Part shown: one piece after another, positions 16,288-24,853 of the stretch | Layout of the letters: the number at the start of each line of letters is the position of its first letter | Numbering within the stretch: position 1 is the first letter of the stretch | Assembly: GCA_026390935.1 (NCBI GenBank) | Contig: JAPLEZ010000146.1 | Location: forward strand, 1-32,464 | Length of the DNA stretch: 32,464 nt | Source of the DNA: Bacteroidota bacterium | GTDB taxonomy: Bacteria; Bacteroidota; Bacteroidia; Flavobacteriales_C; GCA-002722245 | Direction of reading: 5' to 3' | Position numbers and translations under genes: made by a program | Notes under the pieces: model-generated | Told to the model about the DNA's origin: nothing | The model's input: only the letters and a program-made list of their open reading frames with translations | Databases searched by the model: none

Positions 16288-16303
16288 ATCATGGTTCAGA
16301 CAA
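16262..16303. repeat. Right 42-bp inverted repeat of the GxxExxY module
   Basis: This arm begins CATCCTTTAATC and ends GGTTCAGACAA, pairing with 15841-15882. It encodes the C-terminal HASFNPSIK and stop of the GxxExxY protein, and the first four codons (MVQT) of the cysteine desulfurase. Confidence 0.93.
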
Positions 16304-17385
16304 TCTATTTAGACTATAATTCCACCACACCCCTCGACTCCAAAGTACTGGAGGCCATGCTTCCATATTTCACCGAAGAGTTTGGCAATGCGGCAAGCAG
16401 CACGCACCGTTACGGCTGGGTGGCTAAAGATGCGGTGGAATGTGCCCGAAAACAAATTGCTGATTTGATTGGTGCTGAACCGGGCGAAATAATTTTTACA
16501 TCAGGAGCCACTGAATCCATTAACCTTTCCATTCAAGGCATTTACAATCTTTTTAAAAGAGAGAAAAATCATTTAATCACAGTTAGGACCGAGCACAAGG
16601 CGGTTTTAGATGTGCATGCTTTTTTGCAGAAGGAAGGTGCTGAAGTAACTTATTTGGGTGTGGATGCTGCCGGACAAATTGATTTGCTTGAATTGGAAAA
16701 TGCCATTACTGATAAAACCGCTTTGGTTTCGGTAATGCTTGCCAACAATGAAACCGGAGTGATTCAGGATATTCATAAAATTTCACAAATAGTTCATTCT
16801 AAAAGATCCATTTTATTTAGCGATGCTACTCAGGCAATAGGTAAAATGAAAGTGAACGTAAATGATTTGGGAATAGATGCAATGCCTTTGTCGGCTCATA
16901 AAATATATGGCCCCAAAGGCGTTGGAGCTCTTTATTTGAGAAGAAAAGCGCCGAGGGTTCGTTTGCAAAATCCTTTGCATACAGGAACAGCCAATGTGCC
17001 AGGAATAGTGGGATTGGGGAAAGCCTGTGAAATTTTAGAGATTGAAAAAGAAGGACAACGCTTGTCGACTTTAAAAACGGAATTGTTTCGGGGCTTGTCG
17101 GATTTGGGTTTCCTCAGCAATGTCCCTCTGGAAAATACTTTGAACAATACTTTGAATTTTCGTCATCCTGTTTTAAAAGCCAGTGATTTGCTGGTAAAAA
17201 CACGGGATCTGGCGTATTCATTGGGTTCGGCATGCAATTCTGCTGACCCTTCTCCCTCATATGTTTTATTGGCGATGGGTATGCACGAAAAAGAAATCAA
17301 AAACAGTTTTAGGATCAGTTTGGGTCGACATACCGCAAAGCAAGATCTTGCTTCGGTTCTGAAGATTTTTCATACCACGATATAA
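16291..17385 (+). CDS. Cysteine desulfurase, NifS/IscS type
   Basis: This is a PLP enzyme that removes sulfur from cysteine as an enzyme-bound persulfide for Fe-S clusters or thiolation. Of its 364 residues, IYLDYNSTTPLD marks the N-terminus, FTSGATESINLSI (69-81) the cofactor pocket, and LANNETGVIQD (150-160) the substrate region. SAHKIYGPKGVGALY holds PLP lysine K204, and SLGSACNSADPSPSYVLLAMG holds catalytic C315. It is a little shorter than IscS (~400). Nearby ispG is itself an Fe-S enzyme, but no IscU or regulator is adjacent. Its start codon lies inside the right inverted repeat. Residues MVQT are repeat-encoded and precede the usual IYLD start. Confidence 0.93.
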   Translation: MVQTIYLDYNSTTPLDSKVLEAMLPYFTEEFGNAASSTHRYGWVAKDAVECARKQIADLIGAEPGEIIFTSGATESINLSIQGIYNLFKREKNHLITVRTEHKAVLDVHAFLQKEGAEVTYLGVDAAGQIDLLELENAITDKTALVSVMLANNETGVIQDIHKISQIVHSKRSILFSDATQAIGKMKVNVNDLGIDAMPLSAHKIYGPKGVGALYLRRKAPRVRLQNPLHTGTANVPGIVGLGKACEILEIEKEGQRLSTLKTELFRGLSDLGFLSNVPLENTLNNTLNFRHPVLKASDLLVKTRDLAYSLGSACNSADPSPSYVLLAMGMHEKEIKNSFRISLGRHTAKQDLASVLKIFHTTI

Positions 17386-17389
17386 TTTC

Positions 17390-17397
17390 TATTTTTG
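17390..17397 (+). promoter_or_regulatory. Candidate -7 box for the YwqK/MORN-DUF3857 operon
   Basis: TATTTTTG fits TAnnTTTG and begins five bases after the desulfurase stop and 26 bases before ATG 17416. It favours ATG 17416 (or 17422) as the start over the TTG at 17395, which overlaps the box. Confidence 0.45.
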
Positions 17398-17415
17398 GGG
17401 AAACTCAATAACTGG

Positions 17416-20400
17416 ATGATCATGAGGATTTTTTTAAGTGCGTTATTTTTAGGTTCATTTCTACTTCCAACCTACGCGCAAAATAAGGTGTGGACAGATT
17501 CACGAGATCACTTGATTGAAGGCGTGTCATTGTTTACTGCTAACGAGTATGAGAAAGCCATAGCCGAATTCCAGGAGATTTCATCCAATGATACCAATTA
17601 CATTTTGGCACAGTTGGAGCAAGCGCTTTGCTATACAGAGCTGAAGAACGATTCTATGGTGGTGAAAATATGCCGGTCAGCTCTTCCTGTGGATAACAAA
17701 TGGGATCACTTATTTCGTCAGTATTTGATAGAAAGTTTGGTGCATCTTAAAAATGATGAGGCATACGAGCAAATTGCGATGGCCAAAAGGAAATACCCTT
17801 TCAACGAAGATTTTATTTTAGAAGAAGTGGTGGCCAATAATGCTTGGGAAAAATACGATCAAAGTATAGCTGTGCTTCAAAAGTTGATTCAACAAAATCC
17901 ATTCAATAGAAATGCACATTATTATTTGGGCAAAATAAAAGCTGATCAAGGTGACTATGTAAGAGCAACGATTTCATTGGAGACTTTTTTAATGATGTCG
18001 TCTGTCAACAACGCGAAAACAGCAGCAGCGCTACAAATCCTGAGTAATATTTTTAGTAATAAGCAGGAGGTTACCATCAAAAACGCTAAAAAAGACAAGC
18101 TGTTTAAGGATGCAGAAGAATTGATGGAATCTAAGCTTGCATTGAAGGCCGCTTATAAAACAGATGCTCCTTTGGATGATCCTATTGTTCGTCAGACGGA
18201 TGTATTGATAAAAAATCTGGAATTTAAAAAAGGCAGCAACGATTTCTGGATGGATTTTTATGTGCCTTTTTTAATTAAAGTAAAAGAAAAGGGGATGCTT
18301 CGCGGTTTCACCTATCAGTTTTTGTCTTTTCTGGATTACAAAGTAGTGCAGGATGGAGTGAAGAAATTCAAACCCGAAGTAGATAAATTCCTCACTTTTG
18401 CTTCTGAATATTTTGACGAAATACTTAATAAGGCACCCGTTACCGTGCAGGGAAAAACAGTTGTTTTGGATAAAGGCTATGAGGATGATTGTTTGGTTTC
18501 AATGGGCAAAAGGGATGGAGAAAAATATGTGGGCACTTGGTACTTCTTTTATCCTGAAGGTGCTTTGCAACAAATTCTTCATTATACCGACGCTGGTGTG
18601 AAGACCGATACCGTTTTTGATTATTATATTGATGGAAGGGTGAAGGACTGGTTCATTTATAAAAATGGAGTGGTAGAAGGAAGAAACATGGAATATTATC
18701 CCACTGGCGTATTGAAATCCGATTTGCTTTTTGTTGCCGATTCACTAGAAGGTCCACAAAAAATTTATTTTGCTAACGGTGCTCCAAAGGAAATCATGGA
18801 TTTTAAAAAAGGACAGCGCCATGGACCAGCCACAGAGTATACAAATACCGGCGAAATTGACATGGAGCTGAATTACAAAGAAGGTAGTTATGATGGCTTG
18901 CAAAAAGTTTATTTTCCTGGAAAGATTTTAAAAACAGATGTGTATTACAAAGATGGTGAGCGCGACGGCTTATTTATCTCTTACCACAAAAACGGAAAAT
19001 TATTTTCCAAAGGAAATTATAAAGCCGGAACTCCTGTTGGCAAATGGGAAGAGTTTTTTAGTAATGGTAAACCGCAAAGAGTTTACACGCTAAATGAAAA
19101 AGGGGACTACATTGATTCTTTAATGACTTACCATCACAATGGTCAGCTGGCAACGGTTACCCATTACAATGCAAAAGGACTAAAGGAGGGATTGGACATC
19201 AATTATTCTCCTTCAGGAAAATTAATGAGCATCTTCATTTACAAGAAAGATGCGATCAAATCTTGGAAATATTTTTCAGCCAATGGAAAGGAGCTCGCGG
19301 CAGGAACTAAAACTTTGACGAACTATAATGAATACGGTAACATAGATTCCAAAGGGCCAATTAAAAAGGGATTTCGTGTGGGGCGCTGGGAATTTTATTA
19401 TCCTAACGGAGAAATTTCAGCAATCGGCATGTACAACGATTTAGGTGAGCTGGAAGGGACCTATGAAGAATACTATAAAGGAGGAGTGATAAAAAGCAAA
19501 ACCACCTATCAAAAGGATCAATTCACTGGGCCTTACATTGCGTACTTCCCCAACGGAAAGGTGGAAACGGAGGGATGGTATGTTAACGGGCAGCATGTTG
19601 GAGAATGGACTTGGTACTACATCAACGGCAAACCGAAACAAAGAAATTATTATATAGATGACGAAGTGAACGGCATCATTGAAAATTGGAATCCGGATAG
19701 CACTTTGGATTATACCAGAAAATACGATGAGCATCTTTTTCAGTCTATTACCTATTATGATGCCAACAATAAAGAGAGGATAAAATTAGAAACCAAGCAT
19801 GGCAACGGCACTTTCAACTACGAAAGTGAAAATGCATTGATGGATGTGCATCGTACTTACAAATATGGTGTAATTGACGGGAAGGTCACCACAACCACGA
19901 AGAAGGGAACAGTGATACACGATGAAAATTATGTTCATGGTAATTTGCACGGAAAACAAGTTTATCGCTATGCAAACGGACAAGTTTTACGCGAGGTTGA
20001 ATACATCCACGACGACGAGCATGGTACATGGAAATATTATTTTGAAGATGGAACAATTTCACTGCTTCGTCATTATTCCTATGGTCAGCTTTCCGATTCT
20101 TCGGTTTGGTATTATCCTTCAGGAACTCCACGAGTAAAAGAGTATTACAATGATATGGGCCAGGTGACAGGTATTTTGACTTGGTATTTCGACAATGGGA
20201 AAGTGAAGAAAAAATCTAATTATGCTTTTGGAGAAAGAGACGGTTGGACCTATGATTACGATCCGGAAGGACGATTAATTTATTCACGTTGGTTTGAAAA
20301 TGGAAATGTGGTTTTTGCAAAAGGTTTGGCTGCCAATGGAAAAGACACGCTGACTTTCAATACTTACGAAAGATCAATGGATGTAACCGTTTACTACGAC

Positions 20401-20754
20401 AATGGTAAAGTAGCGCTTTCTGCTCATTATGAAAATGGCATGTTGCAAGGACCATGGCACAAATATTTTTACAATGGCAATGTGATGGAAGAAGATGTGA
20501 TGTTTCAAGATGAGTCCAATGGAGAAAGTACTGATTACTATAGCAATGGTAAAATCATGGACAAGGAAAATTCTTACATGGGGCAATTACAAGGCTTGCA
20601 ATTGTATTATTATGACAACGGACAATTGCGTGAAGAAGAAAGTGATTGTATAGGAATAAATGTTGGAGAGCATAAAGTGTACAATAAAATGGGAGTTTTA
20701 ATTGTTCATGAAGAATTCCGACAAGGGATGGTGATTAAAAATTATATTAAATAA
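17416..20754 (+). CDS. Secreted TPR protein with about 25 YwqK/MORN-variant repeats
   Basis: The 1112-residue protein starts with a signal sequence (MIMRIFLSALFLGSFLLPTYAQ). TPR-like helices span about 25-230 (LFTANEYEKAIAEFQEI, YDQSIAVLQKLIQ, YYLGKIKADQGDYVRA). From about 370 to the end it is a long array of ~25 units of the form G.W..YY.NG.....Y, for example GRWEFYYPNGEISAIGMY and GEWTWYYINGKPKQRNYY. These are MORN-variant (YwqK) repeats. Public annotation sometimes labels this family 'antitoxin', but no toxin gene is present. The size and signal peptide suggest a surface or periplasmic scaffold. The stop overlaps the next ATG by one base (TAATG), implying translational coupling. ATG 17422 is an equally good start. 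Confidence 0.85.
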   Translation: MIMRIFLSALFLGSFLLPTYAQNKVWTDSRDHLIEGVSLFTANEYEKAIAEFQEISSNDTNYILAQLEQALCYTELKNDSMVVKICRSALPVDNKWDHLFRQYLIESLVHLKNDEAYEQIAMAKRKYPFNEDFILEEVVANNAWEKYDQSIAVLQKLIQQNPFNRNAHYYLGKIKADQGDYVRATISLETFLMMSSVNNAKTAAALQILSNIFSNKQEVTIKNAKKDKLFKDAEELMESKLALKAAYKTDAPLDDPIVRQTDVLIKNLEFKKGSNDFWMDFYVPFLIKVKEKGMLRGFTYQFLSFLDYKVVQDGVKKFKPEVDKFLTFASEYFDEILNKAPVTVQGKTVVLDKGYEDDCLVSMGKRDGEKYVGTWYFFYPEGALQQILHYTDAGVKTDTVFDYYIDGRVKDWFIYKNGVVEGRNMEYYPTGVLKSDLLFVADSLEGPQKIYFANGAPKEIMDFKKGQRHGPATEYTNTGEIDMELNYKEGSYDGLQKVYFPGKILKTDVYYKDGERDGLFISYHKNGKLFSKGNYKAGTPVGKWEEFFSNGKPQRVYTLNEKGDYIDSLMTYHHNGQLATVTHYNAKGLKEGLDINYSPSGKLMSIFIYKKDAIKSWKYFSANGKELAAGTKTLTNYNEYGNIDSKGPIKKGFRVGRWEFYYPNGEISAIGMYNDLGELEGTYEEYYKGGVIKSKTTYQKDQFTGPYIAYFPNGKVETEGWYVNGQHVGEWTWYYINGKPKQRNYYIDDEVNGIIENWNPDSTLDYTRKYDEHLFQSITYYDANNKERIKLETKHGNGTFNYESENALMDVHRTYKYGVIDGKVTTTTKKGTVIHDENYVHGNLHGKQVYRYANGQVLREVEYIHDDEHGTWKYYFEDGTISLLRHYSYGQLSDSSVWYYPSGTPRVKEYYNDMGQVTGILTWYFDNGKVKKKSNYAFGERDGWTYDYDPEGRLIYSRWFENGNVVFAKGLAANGKDTLTFNTYERSMDVTVYYDNGKVALSAHYENGMLQGPWHKYFYNGNVMEEDVMFQDESNGESTDYYSNGKIMDKENSYMGQLQGLQLYYYDNGQLREEESDCIGINVGEHKVYNKMGVLIVHEEFRQGMVIKNYIK

Positions 20755-22685
20755 TGAAATCAATACTTAGCGCAGCATTATTTTTGGTTTTATGTACTTC
20801 ACTGTTTGCACAAAAAGTGAATTACGATTCTTTGCAGCTGAAATACCACGACGAATCTGCGGTGTACAGCGTTGATAAGGAAAACATGGTGGTGCAGCTC
20901 AATAAAGGAAAATTGAATATTTACTCGGATCACGTTTCTGAAATTTGGTTTTTGAAAGACAACGCGAAGTCGTATGCGGATAAGGCTATGTATTATTCAT
21001 ATTTCACGGCATTAAGAGGTATTAGTGCTTACTCACTTGTTCCAAAGGGCAAAGGAAAATTCTCTAAAGTAAAAGTAACTGAGTTTAGTACCAACAATGT
21101 GCTTTCTTCCAGTATTTTCTTTGATAGTAACAAGAAAAAATCATTCACTTTTCCTGCAGCTGAAAAGGGTGGTGCCGGTCACTTGGAATATCGTGAAGTA
21201 TACAACGATCCAAAATTTATTGGTGTGTTTTATTTCAATAGCTACATACCTGTTATGCATTCCGAGTTTTCTATTTCCTTCCCATCCAGTGTTAAAGTGG
21301 AATACAATTTAAAAAATACAGAACGCTATAAAATCTCTTTTTCAAAAACAGAAAAAAAGGGAGTGATCACTTACAAATGGGTGGCTAATGATATTGAATC
21401 ATATACTATTCCCGACAATGCTCCAGCATTCAGTTATTATGCGCCACACGTGATCGTTCGTATTTCTGAAGTGAAACATGAAAATGGTGAGGTGGAAAAA
21501 ATTCTTCCGGACGTAGATGCACTTTACAACTGGTATTACAGTTTGGTGGAAAAGGTGAACACCGAAAGCAATCCCGAATTGGAGCAGTTGGTGGATTCTT
21601 TAACCAATGGTGTAAAAGGCAATGATGAAAAAGCTCGCGCAATTTTTAATTGGGTACAAAGCAATGTGAAGTACGTGGCTTTTGAAGACGGTATGGGTGG
21701 TTTTGTACCTCGTGAAGCGCACATGGTTTGTCAACGCCGTTACGGTGATTGTAAAGACATGGCAAGCATTATTACTACCATGCTGAAATCGGCTGGATTG
21801 GAAGGACATCTCACCTGGATTGGCAGTAGAGATATTCCTTATGTGTACCATGATGTGCCAATGCCAATAGTAGACAATCATATGATTTCTGCTTATAAAA
21901 AGGAAGATGGTACTTACATCTTTTTGGATGCTACCGGATCGTACACTCCTTTTGGGTATCCAACATCTTTCATTCAGGGAAAAGAGGCGCTTATTGAAAA
22001 CGGAAAAGGAAAATACAACATAGTAAAGGTTCCTGAAATCCCGAAAGAAAAAAATCTTCGAAGAGACTCTGTGCATTTGCGCATTGAAGACAAAGTGCTT
22101 GTAGGAAATGGCATGATTGATTCACGTGGCTGCGATAAATTGAATTTCGTTTACCGCATGATCAATAAATCAAAAGATAAATATCCCGACATACTCAAAG
22201 AATATCTGAGCAAAGGAAACAACAAAATCGAGTTTCAAAAAGCAAATACAAAGGGCTTGGATAATCGTGATACAACTCTGGAAATAAAGTACGAATTTAA
22301 ATTGCCCGACTATGCCAAATTTGTTGGTGACGAGGTTTACGTTAACATGCATTTGGAAAAGGAATTGAAGGGAAGAACCATTGATATCGCCAAGAGAAAG
22401 GGAATTCCAATGGAGTGCGATTACAAATATATCGACAAAGAAATTGTGCGATTAGAAATTCCAAAGGGAATGAAATTAGAATATGTTCCAGCCGCTGTGG
22501 AATATAAAAATTCTTTGTTTGGATTTTCTATTTCATACACGGTTTTGAAGGATGAAGTTGTGTTGAATAAAGAAGTGTACATCGATTATCTTTTACTTAC
22601 TGAAGAAAATTTTGAAGCGTGGAATACCATGGTTAAAGAGCTTAACAAGGCTTACAACGAAGTAATCATTTTAAAAAAGAAATAA
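20754..22685 (+). CDS. DUF3857 and transglutaminase-like domain protein, catalytic triad intact
   Basis: The 643-residue secreted protein has a signal peptide (MKSILSAALFLVLCTSLFAQ), a DUF3857 region at about 45-230, and a transglutaminase-like papain-fold domain at about 280-400. The triad is complete: C333 in RYGDCKDMAS, H376 in VDNHMIS and D392 in YIFLDAT. A beta-rich C-terminal domain follows. Such proteins may act as peptidases, amidases or cross-linkers in the envelope; the substrate is unknown. Its ATG overlaps the stop of the YwqK-repeat gene, and a paralogue with a changed Cys follows 9 bp later, so the three probably act together. Confidence 0.88.
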   Translation: MKSILSAALFLVLCTSLFAQKVNYDSLQLKYHDESAVYSVDKENMVVQLNKGKLNIYSDHVSEIWFLKDNAKSYADKAMYYSYFTALRGISAYSLVPKGKGKFSKVKVTEFSTNNVLSSSIFFDSNKKKSFTFPAAEKGGAGHLEYREVYNDPKFIGVFYFNSYIPVMHSEFSISFPSSVKVEYNLKNTERYKISFSKTEKKGVITYKWVANDIESYTIPDNAPAFSYYAPHVIVRISEVKHENGEVEKILPDVDALYNWYYSLVEKVNTESNPELEQLVDSLTNGVKGNDEKARAIFNWVQSNVKYVAFEDGMGGFVPREAHMVCQRRYGDCKDMASIITTMLKSAGLEGHLTWIGSRDIPYVYHDVPMPIVDNHMISAYKKEDGTYIFLDATGSYTPFGYPTSFIQGKEALIENGKGKYNIVKVPEIPKEKNLRRDSVHLRIEDKVLVGNGMIDSRGCDKLNFVYRMINKSKDKYPDILKEYLSKGNNKIEFQKANTKGLDNRDTTLEIKYEFKLPDYAKFVGDEVYVNMHLEKELKGRTIDIAKRKGIPMECDYKYIDKEIVRLEIPKGMKLEYVPAAVEYKNSLFGFSISYTVLKDEVVLNKEVYIDYLLLTEENFEAWNTMVKELNKAYNEVIILKKK

Positions 22686-22694
22686 TTATCTAAT

Positions 22695-24674
22695 ATGAAA
22701 TACGCATTTTATTTTTTGTCGCTTTTATTTTTTCAGACTTTATCAGCACAGGAAGATCCTACAGAAATTGAATTAAAAAATTATGATTGGGAAATCAATC
22801 CTGTGCGCTCGGTGATCACAGCCGATGAAGCAAAATTTGAAGTGGTGTACACCAAGGATTTATTGGTGGTGGAATATATTTTATTGGGCGACACTCTTTT
22901 TGAATACAACACGTTGCATAAAAAAATTATGCTCAACACTGATGCTGGAGTGGACAATTTCAACAAAGTATATATTTCAACTTATCAGGGTCAGGAAGTG
23001 ATGTTGTTGAAAGCGCGTTCAATTTCAAAAGATGGAAAAGTAACGGTGTTCGATAAAAGCAATATCAAGGAAGTAGAGAATTATGAAAATGCTGGGCCAT
23101 ACACGATCTTTGCGTTGGAAGGTGTTGAGGTAGGAAGTGAGGTGGAGTATGTTTACACCACAAGAGTAGTGCTTACCTCTTTGAATTATGATTCACGTGT
23201 TTTTCAAAATTCTTTCCCTGTAAAAAATTCGCATTTCGAATTGATTTATCCAAGTCATTTGCTCTTCACTTCAAAATCTTACAACGGTTTACCAGAGCCG
23301 GTTTTGGATACAACTAAAGACGGAAAAAACAAAATCACTATCGATGTTGCCTACATTCCGGCTGAGTCAAAAGACAAGTATTCACCTGGTAAAGCTGCTT
23401 TGCAGCGCTTGGAATACAAGTACAATAAAAACAAACTGAACAGCAAAGGAGAGGTGCACACTTGGGACGATGCAGCAAAAAACTATTACAAAAGTTTGTA
23501 CGAAGGTCGAGATGAAAAAATTTATAAAAAGGAAGTGAAGGCAGCTAAAAAGCTTCTAAAATCATTGAAATTAAAGGATCTTCCTGAGGAGGAGCAGATC
23601 AGAAAAATTGAAGATTACATTAAAACGAATATCGGTATCACCGAAGAGGATGCTTCGCATTATGTGTTTGATATGATTAAAAAGAAGTCGGCCACTTATT
23701 TCGGTATGGCTCGACTTTTTGCTATTGTTTTGAATGAAAGTGGTATTGATCATCAGCTGGTGATGACTTGCAACAGAATGAATACACCTTTTGATGGTGA
23801 ATTTCAAACATGGCATTATCTTCAAAAATTCTTGATGTATTTTCCAAAATACAACAAATATATTTCTCCGATTGATGTGCTTTATCGTTACGGTTTGGTG
23901 CCAAGTGATTATGCTTACACTGATGGTATGTTTGTCAAATTAATTCGATTGGGTGATATTAAAAGTCCGGTGGCAAGAGTCGGATTTATTGACGGTCCGG
24001 ATGCAGAATTGAACTACGACAATCTCGACATGACTGCTAATTTTGGCGACGATTTTTCAACTTGTAAACTCGATATCAAGAGAGAAATTTTGGGCTATGA
24101 ATCTGTGTCTTTTCAAGCTATAGTGAAATATCTGAAGTTTGATCAAAAGGAAGAATTGGCGGGTAATTTATTGAAATACGCTGGTGAGGATGCAGAGGTG
24201 TTGGAGCACTTTTTTGGTGCTGAAAAGGAAGGTGACATTTTTAAAAATCCTTTTATTCTTAACGGAAAAGTTCAAGTGAATTCTTTGTTGGAAAAAGCGG
24301 GAAGCAAATATATTTTTAATATCGGAAATACTATTGGTCGACAAGAAGAAATGTACCAAGAGAAGGCTCGCGAAACTGATATTGAGTTGGATTACCCACA
24401 CTCTTATTTGCGAACAATTAAATTCACTGTTCCTGAAGGTTATGTTGTAAAAAACATTGATGATTTGAAGATGGATGTTTTTGCTGAAGAAGATGGCAAA
24501 CGCATCATGACTTTTACCGTCACTTATGTGAAAGAAGGAAATACTTATACTGTAACAGTGGAGGAGTATTACAAAAGAATAAAATTGCCAAAAACGCAAA
24601 TCGACATTTTCAGAAAGGTGATCAATGCCGCTGCCGATTTCAATAAAAAGCAATTGATCTTAGAGAAACAATGA
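22695..24674 (+). CDS. DUF3857 protein with degenerate transglutaminase domain (Cys replaced by Tyr)
   Basis: The 659-residue paralogue of the preceding gene also has a signal peptide (MKYAFYFLSLLFFQTLSAQ) and a DUF3857 region (about 45-230). The transglutaminase-like section runs from about 290 to 400. By alignment, GDCKDMASI of the neighbour corresponds to ATYFGMARL here, so nucleophile C333 becomes Y335. The His (H374, TWHYL) and Asp (D394, SPIDV) positions are kept. It should therefore be catalytically dead as a transglutaminase/protease and may serve as a partner or binding protein. The gap to the upstream gene is 9 bp. A large hairpin follows the stop. Confidence 0.82.
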   Translation: MKYAFYFLSLLFFQTLSAQEDPTEIELKNYDWEINPVRSVITADEAKFEVVYTKDLLVVEYILLGDTLFEYNTLHKKIMLNTDAGVDNFNKVYISTYQGQEVMLLKARSISKDGKVTVFDKSNIKEVENYENAGPYTIFALEGVEVGSEVEYVYTTRVVLTSLNYDSRVFQNSFPVKNSHFELIYPSHLLFTSKSYNGLPEPVLDTTKDGKNKITIDVAYIPAESKDKYSPGKAALQRLEYKYNKNKLNSKGEVHTWDDAAKNYYKSLYEGRDEKIYKKEVKAAKKLLKSLKLKDLPEEEQIRKIEDYIKTNIGITEEDASHYVFDMIKKKSATYFGMARLFAIVLNESGIDHQLVMTCNRMNTPFDGEFQTWHYLQKFLMYFPKYNKYISPIDVLYRYGLVPSDYAYTDGMFVKLIRLGDIKSPVARVGFIDGPDAELNYDNLDMTANFGDDFSTCKLDIKREILGYESVSFQAIVKYLKFDQKEELAGNLLKYAGEDAEVLEHFFGAEKEGDIFKNPFILNGKVQVNSLLEKAGSKYIFNIGNTIGRQEEMYQEKARETDIELDYPHSYLRTIKFTVPEGYVVKNIDDLKMDVFAEEDGKRIMTFTVTYVKEGNTYTVTVEEYYKRIKLPKTQIDIFRKVINAAADFNKKQLILEKQ

Positions 24675-24707
24675 GTTCTTTTTTAGAAAATGTATAGCAG
24701 GTAATGC

Positions 24708-24832
24708 CTTCCCTCTCGGAGGAGAGGGGTGCGTTGGAAAGTGCGCAGGCAGGGAGATGGATTAATTTAATTGGGTCCATCTCCCTCCTCCCCGCGAAAA
24801 GGCTTTCACACCCCTCTCCTCCGAGAGGGAAG
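24708..24832. repeat. Nested perfect inverted repeat (24-bp outer, 10-bp inner stem)
   Basis: The outer arm at 24708-24731 (starts CTTCCCTCTCGGAGG) is the exact reverse complement of 24809-24832. Between them GGGAGATGGA (24752-24761) pairs with TCCATCTCCC (24776-24785) around an AT-rich loop. The arms are GC-richer than the surroundings. It lies between the DUF3857 gene and the cupin gene and could end or attenuate the upstream transcript, though no U-tract follows. It looks like a dispersed palindromic element. Confidence 0.85.
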
Positions 24833-24853
24833 CCCATGCCCGAAAAAAATCAT

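Larger units (their letters stand above)
15841..16303. mobile_element. 463-bp inverted-repeat-bounded module carrying a GxxExxY gene
   Basis: Two 42-bp arms (39/42 complementary) enclose one gene of 135 codons and almost nothing else. The arms touch or overlap three coding signals: the start and stop of the internal gene, and the start of the following cysteine desulfurase. There is no transposase and I see no target-site duplication immediately outside the arms. The layout recalls the intervening sequences of 23S rRNA genes, where one small protein gene sits inside a long stem. GxxExxY genes have, from memory, been seen in similar settings. Mobility is inferred, not shown. Confidence 0.6.

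Noticed and set aside
15841-16303. Ordinary IS element or MITE
   Set aside because: There is no transposase-like gene, no visible target duplication at the edges, and the internal gene is intact and nuclease-like. It is kept as a different kind of candidate element.
17416-20754. Toxin-antitoxin system, because YwqK-repeat proteins are sometimes annotated as antitoxins
   Set aside because: The protein is over 1100 residues, carries a signal peptide and TPR region, and has no small toxin gene beside it.
22695-24674. Second active transglutaminase
   Set aside because: The residue aligned with the catalytic Cys is Tyr 335, so it is described as a degenerate paralogue.
24704-24853. N-terminal extension of the cupin protein through the hairpin
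   Set aside because: The frame is open only because the palindrome lacks stops. The translation is low-complexity and the family begins near 24854.
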